Source of the DNA: an uncultured Campylobacter sp.
GTDB lineage: Bacteria; Campylobacterota; Campylobacteria; Campylobacterales; Campylobacteraceae
Direction: 5' to 3'
Assembly: GCA_937896205.1 (NCBI GenBank)
Contig: CALBNA010000008.1
Coordinates: 1 to 5,992, forward strand
Length of the DNA: 5,992 nucleotides
The translations under genes and the position numbers were made by a program. Of the stretch, positions 1 to 5,992 are shown in pieces; within the stretch, counting starts at the first letter, position 1, and the number at the start of each line of letters is the position of its first letter. The notes under the pieces are model-generated. The model was not told the DNA's origin and did no database searches. It saw nothing but the letters and a program-made list of their open reading frames with translations.

Positions 1-2
1 CT

Positions 3-35
3 TCGTCGGCAGCGTCAGATGTGTATAAGAGACAG
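3..35 (+). other. Untrimmed Illumina Nextera read-1 adapter (artefact)
   Basis: All 33 bases match the Nextera read-1 transposase oligo: a 14-base primer part at 3-16 followed by the 19-base Tn5 mosaic end at 17-35 (AGATGTGTATAAGAGACAG). Bases 1-2 (CT) are probably the end of the sample index that precedes this oligo in the library design; that is inference. The pglA reading frame runs straight into the adapter on the minus strand, where its translation no longer resembles PglA. Genomic sequence therefore starts at base 36. This is a library artefact at a contig end, not a transposon insertion. Confidence 0.98.
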
Positions 36-466
36 CTCATATTTAGCGCTTTTTTATAAAGCGTCTCGATCGCAGCACGTACTAGACGGGTTTTTAAGTC
101 GTTATCGATATAAAAGCTGCCAAGCCCCTCGACCAAATTTATCACGCGCTTTATGCCCACTTTTTTAGCCGCAAAGGTGCCAAATACGTTTGACTTGTGC
201 GCCGAGGTTTGCAGCAGATCCAAATTTAACCCGCGTAAAATCTCGGCGAGCTTTTTTGAGTTTTCAAGCACGGTTAGAGGGTTTAGGCTCGCGCGGTCAA
301 GCTCGTACGTCACGCAGTTAAACTCGCTTTTTAGCCTATCCGTGTAGTCGCCCTCTGGCGCGATAGCGAATACCTCGTGACCGAGCCGCTTTAGCTCGCG
401 CATGATCGGCGCGCGGAAAAAGTAAATGCTCATATCGGCGTGACTCAAAAATCCAAATTTAGCCAT
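36..466 (-). CDS. pglA: PglA, GalNAc transferase of N-glycan assembly (5' part only)
   Basis: Family 4 (GT-B) glycosyltransferase. In C. jejuni, PglA adds the first GalNAc (alpha-1,3) to undecaprenyl-PP-diNAcBac on the cytoplasmic face of the inner membrane. The ATG is at 466-464. The frame is open for 143 complete genomic codons until it meets adapter sequence at 35; the C. jejuni protein is about 376 residues, so only the N-terminal Rossmann domain is present. Stretches that line up with C. jejuni PglA are the start (MAKFGFLSHADMSIYFFR against MRIGFLSHAGASIYHFR), RASLNP, AHKSN.FG and LVEGLGSFYID. The start is supported by AGAGG eight bases upstream and by the alignment of the first residues. 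It follows pglB after 59 bp with no terminator visible, so it is probably cotranscribed. The truncation is technical. Identity is secure; sugar specificity in this species is inferred. Confidence 0.93.
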
Positions 467-474
467 TTAAAAAA

Positions 475-479
475 CCTCT
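475..479 (-). promoter_or_regulatory. Ribosome binding site of pglA
   Basis: The minus strand reads AGAGG eight bases before the ATG at 466. It lies in the 59-bp pglB-pglA gap (467-525), the only real intergenic space in the window. It favours this ATG over the next in-frame one (Met12), which would remove the conserved FGFLSHA strand. Confidence 0.75.
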
Positions 480-525
480 ATCGCAAATTTAGCGGACACC
501 TGTGCCTTGATCAAATTTACCGCCC

Positions 526-2886
526 TCATCTTAGCAACCTATAAATTTTAACCGCGCCGTTTAAAACGACCGGCTCAAACAGCTCTTTATCGTAGTTTTC
601 GAGTACGAAAAGCTGTATGTAGGCCGAGTTTAGCACCGCTTCGTCAAGCACTAAAAACCGCCTGTAATCCTTCATAAAAATGAGATAAATTTTACCGTCC
701 GAGTCCATCTCGTGTTTTTTGACGACCAGCTTATCCTTTTCGTCGTAGCTTGTTTCAAAGTAAGTATTTACGGGTATTTCGCGCTCGCCGATATAGACCT
801 TGGACGCGTCGCCCGATACGCTAAACCCTCCGCCGATATTTATCGTATCGCCGTCCACCGAGTAAGGCTTGCCCGGATAAAATATCGCTCCATACTCCTC
901 GCCGCTGTTTAGATCGAGGTTTGAAAAGCGCAAAACGGCGCTAAAGATATCGATCATGGAGTCGGGCAGATAATAATAAATCTCGCGTGTTTTTTGTGGC
1001 GGCTGGAAATCCTTGCTATTTAGCGAATACAAAAATGAATTTACGCTCGTGGCGTTGTAGTCTTTCATCATCTGGTTTAAATTTAACCCAAATCTCTCGC
1101 TAAAATTTCGCTCGGTGTACTCGACTTCTAGGCGTGCCATATTTGCCGACATGCGCTGGTTGCTAGCTAGCGCAAAACTCACGGCGAAGTTATCCCTACC
1201 TAGGTGCTTGCCGCCGTCGATGAGGGTCTTGACGTCTGCGTAGTAGCGGATCGGGTAGCCGTAGTCCCACCACGCTAGCACGTAGTCCTCGCGCCCCGCG
1301 ATCTTGTATAGTTTATCTAGGCTCTCTACCTCGCTTTTGGCAAAGACCGTGCCGACTTTGTAGCCGTAAATGTGCTCAAGACACGGCATCAAGGATAGCG
1401 CGGCGATACAAAAGACGCAAATTTTTTCTAAAAGCGCGTGCTTTTTGAGCGAGCTTATGCCTGAGACCATAAAATAAGCCGTCCCGCAAATAAGCGCCGC
1501 AGCCGCAAACGTGGCTAGATATACGCCAAAGCTCGCCTCGCCGTCAAAATTTGGCGCAAAAACGGGAGATTTGCCGTGCAAAAGGCTGTAATATTTATCA
1601 AAATATAAAAAGAAAAACGCAAAAAACGCCGCTAGGCAAACGGTGCAAAATTTGTCTAAAATTTTATCTTTTTTAAAAAAACTCACGCAAAGCGCCGCAA
1701 AATATCCAAATCCTATCGCCATCACGGGCACGGAGTAGATCGTAAATCTAAGCCCGCCTTTTAGCGCCAAAAACCCAAGTAGCAGCATTGGAAGCGCGAG
1801 TAAAAACGAGCGAAATTTAAGGCAAAGCGCCGCGACTCCGACGAGCGATAAAGCAAAAGTAACGATATGACCGCTGATACGCTTAGCAAAGGCGTTTATC
1901 GACTCAAACTCAAACGAATAATCGCTCATTTCCATTATCGTTTTATTTACGTTATAAAAATGAAAAACCGGCTCGCTACTCTCAGAAACTCCGCGAAATA
2001 CGTAAAATTTAAGCTGAAATAAAATTTGATTTAGCCCGCCGCTAAAGCCAAGTAAACCTACGGCCAGAGCCAGGCATGCTGCTACTACGCGTTTATCCCA
2101 GATCTGCGGGCGAAATCTCATCGCTAGATAAAGCGCGACCGCAAGAGCGCTTTTAGCATAAAAATCGATATAGGTAAGTGCAACTATCATCAAAATAACA
2201 GCCTCGTAATTTAGCGCGTTTTTCCTATCAAAAACCAAAGTGTAGAGCAAAAATGCGCCCAGCATAGCAAAATTTAGCGAGTAAGAGCTCGGATACCACC
2301 AGTCGTTTATCAGGATAAAAATCGGGATAAAAATGAGATCGTTTACGTTTTTTTTCTGCGCGAGGCGTATCATCGCCCAGACGCTAAATGCAGGCAGCAC
2401 GATAGTGAGCATATCGGTGTCGTAGTAGCCCGCCATCGTGCGGTTATAGTAGCTGTTTGCGATACTAGCTAGCAAAGCCCCCGCAAAGCCCATGCCGGGC
2501 ATCTCGTACTCTTTGGCTATCAAAATCACGGGAATAACGATAAGCGAGCTAAAAAATACGCTCATATAAAGCAAAATGGTCTCGAAGCTAAAAGGTAAAA
2601 TTTGATACAAAAAATACGTAAGCGTAGGCATCGAACGGCCGTAGTAGCTAAGGTCGTTTGGCTGATGAAAGCCCGCTATCATATCGCGCGCGCCCTCGGC
2701 GAAGGCGTAGCCGTCGTTTGTACTGATCATCAGCTGATCGTTCCAGAAAAAGTGCTGATATTCGCCCGCCCAATACACCCAGTACAGCCTGCAAACCACG
2801 CTAAAAATAAACGCCGCAAGCATCAAAAAGCAAGTCTGTTTTGAAAATTTAAATTTATCCAAGAGTCCCGAAATTTTACTCGACAT
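526..2886 (-). CDS. pglB: PglB, bacterial oligosaccharyltransferase, extended form
   Basis: STT3-family oligosaccharyltransferase (EC 2.4.99.19). It moves the lipid-linked glycan onto Asn of D/E-X-N-X-S/T sequons on the periplasmic side of the inner membrane. The catalytic and metal-binding residues expected from Campylobacter PglB are present: Asp58 in NDGY, Asp156 and Asp158 in GYYDTD, and Glu319 in the TIxE motif of external loop 5. Also present are Arg380 in GGLRFTIYSVP, WWYPSSY at 196-202, WWDYG at 539-543 and the MI motif Met644-x-x-Ile647. Residues 1-506 are multi-pass membrane domain; 507-786 are the soluble periplasmic domain. The start is supported by AGAGGA five bases upstream and alignment with the C. 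jejuni N-terminus. At 786 residues it is about 73 longer than the C. jejuni protein, and the excess sits between the equivalents of TM12 and TM13 (about 403-490). The start overlaps the pglJ stop by 11 bp. Two sequons lie in the periplasmic domain (Asn594, Asn611). Confidence 0.97.
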   Translation of the reverse strand: MSSKISGLLDKFKFSKQTCFLMLAAFIFSVVCRLYWVYWAGEYQHFFWNDQLMISTNDGYAFAEGARDMIAGFHQPNDLSYYGRSMPTLTYFLYQILPFSFETILLYMSVFFSSLIVIPVILIAKEYEMPGMGFAGALLASIANSYYNRTMAGYYDTDMLTIVLPAFSVWAMIRLAQKKNVNDLIFIPIFILINDWWYPSSYSLNFAMLGAFLLYTLVFDRKNALNYEAVILMIVALTYIDFYAKSALAVALYLAMRFRPQIWDKRVVAACLALAVGLLGFSGGLNQILFQLKFYVFRGVSESSEPVFHFYNVNKTIMEMSDYSFEFESINAFAKRISGHIVTFALSLVGVAALCLKFRSFLLALPMLLLGFLALKGGLRFTIYSVPVMAIGFGYFAALCVSFFKKDKILDKFCTVCLAAFFAFFFLYFDKYYSLLHGKSPVFAPNFDGEASFGVYLATFAAAALICGTAYFMVSGISSLKKHALLEKICVFCIAALSLMPCLEHIYGYKVGTVFAKSEVESLDKLYKIAGREDYVLAWWDYGYPIRYYADVKTLIDGGKHLGRDNFAVSFALASNQRMSANMARLEVEYTERNFSERFGLNLNQMMKDYNATSVNSFLYSLNSKDFQPPQKTREIYYYLPDSMIDIFSAVLRFSNLDLNSGEEYGAIFYPGKPYSVDGDTINIGGGFSVSGDASKVYIGEREIPVNTYFETSYDEKDKLVVKKHEMDSDGKIYLIFMKDYRRFLVLDEAVLNSAYIQLFVLENYDKELFEPVVLNGAVKIYRLLR
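1333..1746 (-). repeat. Diverged tandem repeat of a TM hairpin inside pglB
   Basis: Residues 381-452 and 453-518 of PglB look like two copies of one unit: a membrane segment entered by F-x-[IV]-Y, a cytoplasmic turn starting with KK, a second membrane segment, then a short periplasmic stretch containing VFA. The best match is gap-free over 16 residues: KKDKILDKFCTVCLAA (405-420) against KKHALLEKICVFCIAA (481-496), with 8 identities and several conservative changes. The underlying codons are also partly shared. The 76-residue offset agrees with the extra length over C. jejuni PglB (about 74). C. jejuni has one such hairpin here. The similarity outside the 16-residue core is weak and hydrophobic, so common origin is likely but unproven. 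Confidence 0.5.
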
Positions 2887-4003
2887 TTTTATCCTCTAAG
2901 TATCCTATGAGCTGCGCCGCGACGGCGTTTTTATCAAATTTTACTACACGGCCGTACGCTCTTTTTTCATAATCTTGCCTCAAATTTTCATCCTCAAGCG
3001 CACGCCTCATCACCACCTCCATCGCTTTTTCGTCGTCAACGGGCGTTAAAATGCCGTATTCATCGTCGCCAAGAAGCTCTCTAGCGCCGCTTTTGTGATC
3101 GGTGGAGATGATAAATCTCTCGCAAGCAAGCGCCTCTAAAAGCACGTTTGAAAAGCCCTCAAACCTCGAAGCGCAGAGGAAACACTGCGCGTTTTTGATA
3201 AATTTAAACGGATTTTTGTCCGTGCCTAGTAGCTTTACGCGCGAGCTTACGCCAAGCTCGTCGATCAAATTTTGAAGCTCGCCTTGCAAAGGCCCCTTGC
3301 CTAAAATCCCAAGCGTCGCGCGCTCGTCATTTAAATTTGCGATTATTTTTATTAACATCGCTTGATTTTTACCGCTATCAAGCCGTCCGATGTTTAGAAA
3401 AAAGGGCTTAAATTTGCCCTCTAGCGGCTCATCGGCAAGAGTTTTTATCGCAGCCAAATCGACCGCGTTATATAGCACCTTAGTTTTTGCGGCGTCGCAG
3501 CCGAAATTTCGCACGAGATCATCGGCGTTTCCCTGTGCGTTAGCAAGGATAAGATCGGCTTTTGGATACAGCGCCTTAACCAAAATTCTATTGGCAAACC
3601 CGCTAAGGCCGCTTTTATAGATGACCGACGGGCAGCTGCGCTCGCTTATCACCATCCGTCCTTTTACTCCGGCGATCCTTGCTAAAAGCGCGATATAACA
3701 AGGCCGGTTCATTAAGACAAAATGCAGGTCGATAGCCAAATCGTCGCAAAGTTTTTTATAATTTAAGGCTAAAAACGGAAACAAAAGCCCCAAACGAAAA
3801 AGCTTTTTTACGCCGCTTTCATAAGGATCTGAGCGCTCAAGGAAGTGAATTTTAACCGCGCTTGGTATCTCGTAGGCTACGACCTCGCTCATCAAAACGA
3901 GATGAACTTCGTATTTTTCGCACAGAGCGGGGAGTAAATTTGAGACCACGCGCTCCGCGCCGCCCGGCCCCATCGAGTATAGAAAAACGGCTAATTTTTT
4001 CAT
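2876..4003 (-). CDS. pglJ: PglJ, second GalNAc transferase of N-glycan assembly
   Basis: GT4 (GT-B fold) glycosyltransferase of 375 residues, close to the usual family length. In C. jejuni, PglJ adds the second GalNAc (alpha-1,4) to the lipid-linked disaccharide made by PglA. The N-terminal acceptor domain begins with a Rossmann strand and GGAERVV at 14-20. The C-terminal donor domain carries GRLDSGKN at 206-213 (Arg and Lys expected to contact the diphosphate) and the EX7E motif Glu282...Glu290. Segments nearly shared with C. jejuni PglJ are YSMGPGGAERVV, LYPKADLIL, FEGFSNVL and TDHKSGAREL. The ATG shares an ATGA with the pglI stop and has no clear Shine-Dalgarno sequence (upstream bases read ACGGCG), so translation probably depends on coupling to pglI. 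No signal peptide; a cytoplasmic, membrane-associated enzyme. The gene identity is secure; donor sugar in this species is inferred. Confidence 0.93.
   Translation of the reverse strand: MKKLAVFLYSMGPGGAERVVSNLLPALCEKYEVHLVLMSEVVAYEIPSAVKIHFLERSDPYESGVKKLFRLGLLFPFLALNYKKLCDDLAIDLHFVLMNRPCYIALLARIAGVKGRMVISERSCPSVIYKSGLSGFANRILVKALYPKADLILANAQGNADDLVRNFGCDAAKTKVLYNAVDLAAIKTLADEPLEGKFKPFFLNIGRLDSGKNQAMLIKIIANLNDERATLGILGKGPLQGELQNLIDELGVSSRVKLLGTDKNPFKFIKNAQCFLCASRFEGFSNVLLEALACERFIISTDHKSGARELLGDDEYGILTPVDDEKAMEVVMRRALEDENLRQDYEKRAYGRVVKFDKNAVAAQLIGYLEDKNVE
2892..2897 (-). promoter_or_regulatory. Ribosome binding site of pglB
   Basis: AGAGGA on the minus strand, five bases before the pglB ATG at 2886 and inside the last codons of pglJ. 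It is the strongest Shine-Dalgarno sequence in the window and fixes the pglB start despite the 11-bp overlap with pglJ. Confidence 0.8.
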
Positions 4004-4977
4004 TCGCCGTGCGTTTTTTTATATATCCAAACGCGAATTTTAGTTAAAAACAAAATCATCGACTTTGGAAACGGGCTTAAAATCAGCATCGCAAGCGCTT
4101 CTTTTGTAAATTTAAATTTGAGGCTTTTAAAAAGATATTCGTACATTTTTTTGTATTCGCCGCCAAATTTAGCATAGTACGCCGCCATTTTATAGAGGAT
4201 CGCGATATGAGCATCGTTTACGCGAAATTTAGGCTCGGCCGAATTTGAGCCGCTTGCTTGCTCATTTTTTTCGGCGATCTTTTGCAAAATAAGCTCCGCA
4301 GTCATCGCGTAGCCTTTCATTATGCAAAGCGGGCGTTTAAACGAGTTTATCGTGACGCTGTCGCTGCGGTGAAAGCGGTAAATACGCACGGCATCGTGCA
4401 GGTAGTAAGCAGGAAGGTCAAAAAGATAGATCCAAAGCGTATTTTCGCTACCGTAAAGCCCCTTTTCAAAGCGCCTCTGACCGATGGCGTCGCGGCGAAA
4501 CATTATCAAAAACTCGCCCGTTATCTTGCCGTCGTAGTAGTCCTGCGGCGAGATTTCTCCGCTTTTATTTAGTCCAAATCCCGAAAATTTCGTCGTCGGC
4601 TCGCCGTCAATCTCAAAATAACAGTTCGCCCAGACGCTAGCATACCCCTGCTCCAGCACGGCCGCCATCTTGCTTATAGCGCCCTCTATCAGCAAGTCAT
4701 CGTCGTCTAGTATTACGAAAGCATCGCCGCTAGCGTGGTCAAAGCCGTTGTTTTTATTACCGTTTGGGCCGCGGTCATAAGTTTGGTTTAAGACGTATTT
4801 TACGTTGCCATATTTAGCGACGTAACTTTGCGCAAGCTCGCGCGTGCCGTCGTTTGAGTTGTCGTCGCTGATTATGATTTCTTTGTTTTCGTAGTCTTGA
4901 GCTAGCGCGCTTTTTAGGGCGGCTTCAAAAAGCTCTTTGCGGTTGTAGGTTGGGATTATTATGCTTACTTTTAGCAT
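4000..4977 (-). CDS. pglI: PglI, branching glucosyltransferase of the N-glycan
   Basis: GT2 (GT-A fold) glycosyltransferase of 325 residues (C. jejuni PglI is about 309). In C. jejuni it adds the single beta-1,3 glucose branch to the lipid-linked hexasaccharide. The typical start VSIIIPTYNR is at 4-13, the nucleotide-contacting DDN at 38-40, and the metal-binding DxD-type run DDDD at 91-94. PNGNKNNGFDHASG at 71-84 matches C. jejuni PglI closely, as do KMAAYYAK (263-270) and the C-terminal LFKSLKFKF block. The C-terminal segment 295-318 is hydrophobic and may associate with the membrane. Most of the extra length is a polar stretch near 237-254 (QASGSNSAE region) that looks like a flexible linker. 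The start has AAAGGA five bases upstream and lies one base after the pglH stop. The frame is intact. Identity is good; whether glucose is the donor here is inferred. Confidence 0.9.
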   Translation of the reverse strand: MLKVSIIIPTYNRKELFEAALKSALAQDYENKEIIISDDNSNDGTRELAQSYVAKYGNVKYVLNQTYDRGPNGNKNNGFDHASGDAFVILDDDDLLIEGAISKMAAVLEQGYASVWANCYFEIDGEPTTKFSGFGLNKSGEISPQDYYDGKITGEFLIMFRRDAIGQRRFEKGLYGSENTLWIYLFDLPAYYLHDAVRIYRFHRSDSVTINSFKRPLCIMKGYAMTAELILQKIAEKNEQASGSNSAEPKFRVNDAHIAILYKMAAYYAKFGGEYKKMYEYLFKSLKFKFTKEALAMLILSPFPKSMILFLTKIRVWIYKKTHGE

Positions 4978-4978
4978 T

Positions 4979-5992
4979 TTAATCCTTTATATTTTGAGTG
5001 ATAAAATCCATCCACTTTTGATAAATTTGATCGGTTTTAAAGCTATTTTCACGCTCGCTAGCATTGCTTACAAGCTCCTGTCTTAGCTCCTCGTCGCGCA
5101 TCAAAAGTTCGATTTTGCTTCCGAGCGCTTTCACGTCGTCTATCGGCACCAAAAATCCGTCCTTGCCGTCCTCGATGAGCTCTTTTGCGCCGCTTGTAGC
5201 AGTCGCCACCCTGGCGCAGTTAAAAAATACGCTCTCGATTAAAACATTCGGCAAGCCCTCGGTTTTGGAGCTTGAGACTAAAATTTTAGACCTTTCGTAA
5301 AGCGAAGCTACATCGCTCGTTTGCCCGATAAATTCGGCATTTAGATGCAGTTGCTCGTGCGCGATAAGCTCTAGCCTTTGCCTCTCTTCGCCAGCGCCCG
5401 CTATCACGATTTTCCAGTTTTTTAATAGCTCTTTATCGACTAGGCTCATAGCCTTTAAAAACACGTCGCAGCCTTTAAGCGAGATTAGACGGCCGACGAA
5501 AAGGATGATATTTTCCTTCGGCAAGCCCTGTTTTTTGGCTTCAAACATGGGATTATACATCACGGTTTTATTTTTTACGAAGCTATAGTATTCGTAGTCT
5601 TCTTTTGTAAGCACCGTTAGGCCGCTAGCTAGCGGATAGAGCAAACGGCGCAAAAACAGCCAGCCGCGCCCTTTGAAAAAATCGGCGCTTGAATGCTCGC
5701 TGATAAAAAGCGGCTTGTTTATAAACAAATTCGACAAAATCACGTTGATATTGGTGCTATCCATTGAGGAGATAACGACGTCAAATCCGCCGTTTTTGAT
5801 CAAATTTCGCTGATAAAAAAACTTTTTCACGCGCCTTATTAAATTTGCGAAAAAGCCCTTTTTTACCATCGGGAAAGGCAGATCGATCAGCTTTATCCTC
5901 TCGTCTAGCTCGTAAAACGGCGGTTTGGTGTCAAATTTTAAAAGCGTTACGTCGTGAAATTTCGCAAAATAGCTCGCTAGCAAGCTCATAAC
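4979..5992 (-). CDS. pglH: PglH, processive GalNAc transferase (N-terminus beyond window)
   Basis: GT4 glycosyltransferase; in C. jejuni PglH adds the last three alpha-1,4 GalNAc residues processively. The first ATG (5989-5987) is not the true start. The preceding codon is GTT (Val) and the frame stays open to the window end, and the family motif reads GGAER[VA][ML] exactly here, so about 20 residues including GGAER lie outside. Numbering from that internal Met: a basic amphipathic helix at about 48-67 (NLIRRVKKFFYQR) aligns with the ruler helix of C. jejuni PglH, SEHS is at 97-100, FVGRL at 164-168 with Lys172, and EX7E is Glu244...Glu252. The C-terminal half aligns well with C. jejuni PglH (EGLPNVLIES, GAKELIEDGKDGFLV). 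It stops at 4981-4979, one base before pglI. Assignment as PglH over other GT4 enzymes rests on gene order and the ruler helix. Confidence 0.88.
   Translation of the reverse strand, partial: VMSLLASYFAKFHDVTLLKFDTKPPFYELDERIKLIDLPFPMVKKGFFANLIRRVKKFFYQRNLIKNGGFDVVISSMDSTNINVILSNLFINKPLFISEHSSADFFKGRGWLFLRRLLYPLASGLTVLTKEDYEYYSFVKNKTVMYNPMFEAKKQGLPKENIILFVGRLISLKGCDVFLKAMSLVDKELLKNWKIVIAGAGEERQRLELIAHEQLHLNAEFIGQTSDVASLYERSKILVSSSKTEGLPNVLIESVFFNCARVATATSGAKELIEDGKDGFLVPIDDVKALGSKIELLMRDEELRQELVSNASERENSFKTDQIYQKWMDFITQNIKD
4983..4988 (-). promoter_or_regulatory. Ribosome binding site of pglI
   Basis: AAAGGA on the minus strand, five bases before the pglI ATG at 4977, lying in the last codons of pglH. 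It supports the chosen start, which also places VSIIIPTYNR at the expected distance from the N-terminus. Confidence 0.7.

Noticed and set aside
17..35. Tn5 mosaic end as evidence of a real transposon insertion in pglA
   Set aside because: The bases just outside it are the Nextera read-1 primer part, not transposase or IS50 sequence, and it lies at the extreme end of the record.
467..525. Promoter or terminator in the pglB-pglA gap
   Set aside because: There is an 8-base palindrome TTGATCAA (507-514) and a near-palindrome CGCAAATTTAGCG, but no stem followed by a T-run and no convincing -35/-10 pair. Readthrough into pglA is the simpler view.
2306..2336. Short direct repeat GGATAAAAAT inside pglB
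   Set aside because: Only ten AT-rich bases, encoding part of a hydrophobic Ile/Phe-rich helix; no further structure around it.
4258..4572. Plus-strand open frame of 104 codons
   Set aside because: It lies wholly antisense to pglI, has no recognisable domain, and is explained as a shadow of the real gene, like the other plus-strand frames.
5987..5989. ATG as the true start of pglH
   Set aside because: The codon before it is Val, the frame is open to the window end, and the family motif GGAERVM puts this Met about 20 residues inside the protein.

Overview
The window is a contiguous piece of a Campylobacter-type protein N-glycosylation (pgl) locus, read entirely on the minus strand. In transcription order (right to left) it holds pglH (5' end cut by the window edge), pglI, pglJ, pglB and the 5' part of pglA. 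This is the gene order of the Campylobacter jejuni pgl cluster. Assignments rest on recalled alignment with the C. jejuni Pgl proteins and on motifs read directly, including WWDYG in the oligosaccharyltransferase, GGAER and EX7E in the GT4 enzymes, and DDN/DDDD in the GT2 enzyme. The GC content looks moderate by eye (around the mid-40s percent), higher than C. jejuni. Together with very frequent AAATTTA words and the diverged PglB, this suggests a non-thermotolerant, possibly oral Campylobacter (rectus/showae/curvus/gracilis-like). The species is an inference.

Layout: 5992-4979 pglH, 4977-4000 pglI, 4003-2876 pglJ, 2886-526 pglB, a 59-bp gap, then 466-36 pglA (first 143 codons). The genes are packed as one operon, with a 1-bp gap (H/I), a 4-bp ATGA overlap (I/J) and an 11-bp overlap (J/B). 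I see no convincing promoter or terminator inside. No stretch longer than 300 bases lacks a gene. Bases 3-35 are not genomic: they match the Illumina Nextera read-1 transposase adapter, so the left end is a contig end with untrimmed adapter, and pglA is cut by that and not by mutation.

Working together: by analogy with C. jejuni, PglA, PglJ and PglH add GalNAc residues one after another to undecaprenyl-PP-linked diNAcBac on the cytoplasmic face, and PglI adds a branching glucose. After flipping (PglK, not in the window), PglB transfers the glycan to Asn in D/E-X-N-X-S/T sequons in the periplasm. The actual sugars in this organism may differ.

The most unusual point is in PglB. It is 786 residues against about 713 in C. 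jejuni, and essentially all the excess is one block of about 74 residues between the equivalents of TM12 and TM13. The block adds two predicted membrane segments and looks like an old tandem duplication of the TM12-loop-TM13 hairpin.
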